The position numbers and the translations under genes were made by a program. Below, one piece after another: positions 4,998-7,265 of a stretch of 7,265 nt of DNA. Positions within the stretch are counted from its first letter, which is position 1; each line of letters begins with the position of its first letter. This stretch comes from an uncultured Lachnospiraceae bacterium (GTDB taxonomy: Bacteria; Bacillota; Clostridia; Lachnospirales; Lachnospiraceae). The notes below the pieces were generated by a model. That model was not told where the DNA came from, made no database searches, and saw nothing but the letters and a program-made list of their open reading frames with translations. The stretch spans positions 1 to 7,265 of the forward strand of contig CADBTG010000004.1 in the NCBI GenBank assembly GCA_902797475.1, in the 5' to 3' direction.

Positions 4998-6260
4998 ATG
5001 AGAGATTTCACGGAAACCATATTTGAGAAGGACAGCTGGGAGGCATTTTACACCTTCTGCCAGACCAATGAACACACAAGACGTGCGGAGCTTATGAAGC
5101 TGCGGCAGTTCATCGACTGCGGCGGCTTTCTGCCGTGGGCATCGCGGATTCGGGCCGGAGAGGCTTTCCCGTATCCGCAGAGGGCGGTCCTCAATAAGAA
5201 AGGAACCGCGAAGAAGCGCGTCGTGTTCATGTTTCCGGACGAGGCCGGCATCATTCTCAAGTATTTCGCGTACTGCCTGCACGAATATGACGGGATCTTT
5301 GCGAACAACCTCTATTCGTTCCGCGTGAACCGCGGCGTGAAGCGGGCCGTCGCCGACATCCTTTCGGTGCCGGGGCTCGACGGCAAATTCGTTTACAAAC
5401 TCGATATCCACGATTACTTTAACTCCGTCGACACCGAAAAGATCATTCCGATGCTTCGGGACACTTTGGGCGAAGAACAGAAGGGCTTCCTCGCATTTCT
5501 CACGGGCTTTCTCAGGAACCCTTATGTGACGGAAGGCGGAAAGACATTTGAGGAGCCGAGGAAGGGCATCATGGCCGGGAATCCGCTTTCGGCGTTCATG
5601 GCGAACCTGTTCCTTTCGGACATGGATTGGCATTTTATGGCAAATGCCATCCCGTACGCCCGGTACTCCGACGACATCATCGTATTTGCCGACAGTGAGG
5701 AGGAGCTTGCCGCATACCGGGAGGAAATCTTGAAAAGGCTTTCGGAGCGGGCGCTCACGGTCAATCCGAAGAAGGTATTTCATGCCGTTCCGGGCGAGCC
5801 GTGGGATTTTCTCGGGATCACGTACCGTGACGGCGCTGTCGATGTGGCGCGGGCGTCTGTTGAGAAGCTGAAGGGTAAGATGCGCCGAAAGGCGAAGGCC
5901 TTATACCGCTGGAAGCAGAAAAAGGGCGCCGGTGACGAGCAGGCCATAAGGGCATTTCTCAGGCATTTCAACAAGAAGCTTTATAACAATCCGAATCACA
6001 GCGAGCTGACCTGGGCAAGATGGTTCTTCCCGGTCATCACGACGGATGAAAGCCTGAAGGAACTGGATGCCTACCTGATTGCAAACGCGCGCTATCTCGT
6101 GACCGGAAAGCACGGCAAGAGCAACTATAATCTGCGCTATGAAACCATTCGGGAGTACGGTTTTAAGAGTCTCGTGCATGCTTATTATGAGACCGATCGG
6201 GGCGGTTTTAAGGGGACTGCCGATGTCACACCCGGAGATGCTTACCCGGGGGAAGAGTGA
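4998..6260 (+). CDS. Stand-alone reverse transcriptase, YSDD type, class unassigned
   Basis: RNA-directed DNA polymerase of 420 aa consisting of fingers, palm and a thumb-like C-terminus, with no fused enzyme domain. Visible blocks: LYSFRVNRG, equivalent to the SYGFRPGR block of group II RTs; motif A KLDIHDYFNS (D136); motif B GIMAGNPLS (190-198), where the usual PQG is MAG; motif C YSDD (223-226, catalytic D225 and D226); LTVNPKK; and the primer-grip-like WDFLGI (269-274). The C-terminal region has RRKAKALYRWK, WARWFFP (339-345) and VTGKHGKSNYN (from 368). It resembles RTs of the group II-like and unknown-group lineages, some of which defend against phage. It has no maturase/HNH domain, no intron ribozyme around it and no DGR-type template/variable repeats that I can see. 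The start chosen is ATG 4998; the preceding TTG at 4989 is unlikely. There is no Shine-Dalgarno sequence, only a T-rich tract. Confidence 0.93.
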   Translation: MRDFTETIFEKDSWEAFYTFCQTNEHTRRAELMKLRQFIDCGGFLPWASRIRAGEAFPYPQRAVLNKKGTAKKRVVFMFPDEAGIILKYFAYCLHEYDGIFANNLYSFRVNRGVKRAVADILSVPGLDGKFVYKLDIHDYFNSVDTEKIIPMLRDTLGEEQKGFLAFLTGFLRNPYVTEGGKTFEEPRKGIMAGNPLSAFMANLFLSDMDWHFMANAIPYARYSDDIIVFADSEEELAAYREEILKRLSERALTVNPKKVFHAVPGEPWDFLGITYRDGAVDVARASVEKLKGKMRRKAKALYRWKQKKGAGDEQAIRAFLRHFNKKLYNNPNHSELTWARWFFPVITTDESLKELDAYLIANARYLVTGKHGKSNYNLRYETIREYGFKSLVHAYYETDRGGFKGTADVTPGDAYPGEE

Positions 6261-6277
6261 CGGGAAGTCCGGGCGGA

Positions 6278-6306
6278 TTGAAAAGAGGCCCGAAATGTGT
6301 TACAAT
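6278..6306 (+). promoter_or_regulatory. Sigma-A promoter of the FAD-dependent dehydrogenase gene
   Basis: TTGAAA (6278-6283), a 17-bp spacer and TACAAT (6301-6306) with an extended TG (6298-6299) make a near-consensus promoter. It lies in the 94-nt gap after the RT stop and 48 nt before the next start codon. Transcription would begin near 6313. Confidence 0.8.
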
Positions 6307-6316
6307 AAACTATTGT
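6302..6316. promoter_or_regulatory. Palindrome over the -10 box and start site: possible operator
   Basis: ACAATA (6302-6307), AAC, then TATTGT (6311-6316) is a perfect 6-bp inverted repeat overlapping the -10 box and the expected transcription start. This is a typical place for a repressor to act. I cannot assign a regulator; the half-site order does not match the usual Rex operator (TTGTGA...TCACAA). Confidence 0.35.
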
Positions 6317-6317
6317 G

Positions 6318-6339
6318 AACGGGCGCGGAAAGCGCCGTT
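6318..6339 (+). other. 5'UTR hairpin before the FAD gene
   Basis: AAC-G-GGCGC (6318-6326) pairs with GCGCC-GTT (6332-6339) around the loop GGAAA, leaving one G bulged. It lies between the expected transcript start and the Shine-Dalgarno sequence, so it may stabilise the mRNA. It has no following T tract and is not a terminator. Confidence 0.45.
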
Positions 6340-6354
6340 GTCACGGAGGGGTTT

Positions 6355-7265
6355 ATGAATTACGATGTAATTATTGTCGGTGCGGGGCCTGCGGGCATCT
6401 TCACCGCGATGGAAATGCTGAAAAAGGGGACGCAGAAGAAGATTCTCATCATTGAGAAGGGCAAGCCGATCGAGAAGAGAAGCTGCCCGAAGGCGAAAGC
6501 CGGCAAATGCTTAAACTGCAAGCCCTGTAATATTACGACGGGATTCTCGGGCGCGGGCGCATTTTCCGACGGCAAATTATCCTTAAGCCGTGAGGTCGGC
6601 GGAGATCTGCCGGACCTGATCGGCGCGGAGGAAGCGCAGGCGCTGATCGATTATACGGATTCCATCTATCTCGAGTTCGGCGCGGACACGCATGTCGAGG
6701 GTGTCAGCGAGCCCGAGAAGGTAAAGGAAATCCGCCGCCGCGCGATTCGTGCGGGCCTGAAGCTTGTCGACTGTCCGATCCGGCATCTCGGAACGGAACG
6801 CGCGCAGATTCTGTACGGAAGCATCGAGCTGTGGCTTAAGGACCACGGCGTCGATATCCTTTTCGACACCAATGTCGAGGACCTCGTGATTGAGGACCGC
6901 GTCTGCAAGGGCGTTGTCATCACGGACCGCGGCGAGAAGCAGGTGCTTTACGGCACCGACGTTGTCGTGGCGACCGGAAGAAGAGGCGCGGAATGGCTTG
7001 AAAAGCTGTGCGCGCGCTACGAAATCGCACACAAGCCGGGCACCGTTGTCATCGGCGTGCGCGTCGAGGTACGGAACGAAATCATGGAGGAAGTCAACAG
7101 CGTCCTCTACGAGTCCAAGCTGGTCGGGTATCCTTTGCCGTTTAAGAATAAGGTCAGGACCTTCTGCCAGAACCCCGGCGGCTTTGTCAGCAGAGAGAAT
7201 TACGACAACAACCTTGCGGTCGTGAACGGCCATTCCTACAAGGAACTGAAGTCGGGCAACACGAA
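6355..7265 (+). CDS. FAD-dependent dehydrogenase, COG2509-like (3' partial)
   Basis: Putative flavin-dependent oxidoreductase whose substrate is not known for the family. The start is ATG 6355, with GGAGGG (6345-6350) 4 nt before it. About 303 residues are visible before the window ends; relatives are usually about 460-490 aa. The N-terminus is a Rossmann dinucleotide-binding fold, VGAGPAG (8-14), with the acidic residue that ends the second strand at E34 (LIIEKG). A cysteine cluster follows (C44, C52, C55, C58, in KCLNCKPC), then the family block GFSGAGAFSDGKLS. A second FAD-binding block is VVVATGRRG (from 203). It has its own promoter and is probably unrelated to the RT upstream. No signal peptide is present, so it is likely cytosolic. 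Confidence 0.93.
   Translation, partial: MNYDVIIVGAGPAGIFTAMEMLKKGTQKKILIIEKGKPIEKRSCPKAKAGKCLNCKPCNITTGFSGAGAFSDGKLSLSREVGGDLPDLIGAEEAQALIDYTDSIYLEFGADTHVEGVSEPEKVKEIRRRAIRAGLKLVDCPIRHLGTERAQILYGSIELWLKDHGVDILFDTNVEDLVIEDRVCKGVVITDRGEKQVLYGTDVVVATGRRGAEWLEKLCARYEIAHKPGTVVIGVRVEVRNEIMEEVNSVLYESKLVGYPLPFKNKVRTFCQNPGGFVSRENYDNNLAVVNGHSYKELKSGNT

Noticed and set aside
4974..5783. Antisense open frame of 269 codons opposite the RT
   Set aside because: The sense strand has all the RT motifs; the antisense frame is a by-product of high third-position GC and has no recognisable domain.
6099..6107. VTG in the RT C-terminus as the retron motif Y
   Set aside because: It lies about 95 residues after WDFLGI in a VTGKHGKSNYN context, and no NAxxH motif is present, so it is not good evidence for a retron RT.
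4847..6260. Group II intron or insertion sequence carrying the RT
   Set aside because: No maturase or HNH domain, no group II domain V-like hairpin seen, no target-site duplication, and the inverted repeat lies only upstream of the RT.
4847..6260. Diversity-generating retroelement
   Set aside because: No template/variable repeat pair differing at adenines was seen, no Avd-like gene, and RT motif B is not of the DGR type (LGNxTSQ).

Overview
The window looks like a chromosomal segment of a moderately GC-rich Clostridia-type Bacillota, plausibly Lachnospiraceae or a relative. The reasons are strong AGGAGG-type ribosome binding sites, promoters with TTGAAA and extended TGn -10 boxes, a copper ATPase carrying its metal-binding domain at the C-terminus, and protein families I associate with gut Clostridia. 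The taxonomic call is inference. Every gene I can support reads on the + strand.

Layout. (1) 1-2025 is the 3' part of a Cu+ P-type ATPase (copA). Its last 70 codons form a CopZ-like HMA domain with its own in-frame ATG and Shine-Dalgarno sequence. (2) A candidate promoter at 2053-2082 leads into a two-gene unit of unrecognised proteins. One is a 708-aa protein (2137-4263) with a globular N-terminus, a long Pro/Glu/Ala linker and a charged C-terminal helical tail. The other is a 174-aa protein (4295-4819). The large gene also has a perfect AGGAGG plus ATG inside it, at 3086-3099. (3) 4820-4997 is a non-coding interval that folds on inspection into a compact structured RNA. It has a perfect 13-bp closing helix, a short hairpin, an H-type pseudoknot-like core and a second hairpin, and is followed by a T-rich tract. 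(4) Directly after it, at 4998-6260, is a stand-alone 420-aa reverse transcriptase with YSDD at the active site and no visible Shine-Dalgarno sequence. (5) A well-formed promoter at 6278-6306, with a palindrome over its -10 region and a 5'UTR hairpin, drives a FAD-dependent dehydrogenase of the COG2509 type that runs off the window.

How the genes relate. The copper ATPase and the FAD protein look like ordinary chromosomal genes bracketing an accessory section. The most interesting unit is the structured RNA plus reverse transcriptase. The order (13-bp inverted repeats enclosing a folded RNA, then the RT start 18 nt later) resembles retrons and defence-associated RT systems that have an upstream ncRNA. 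However, I do not see clear retron RT hallmarks, and the core looks like a pseudoknot rather than a long msd hairpin. I would treat it as a candidate RT-ncRNA system of unassigned type. Whether the two upstream orphan genes belong to it cannot be told from one window.
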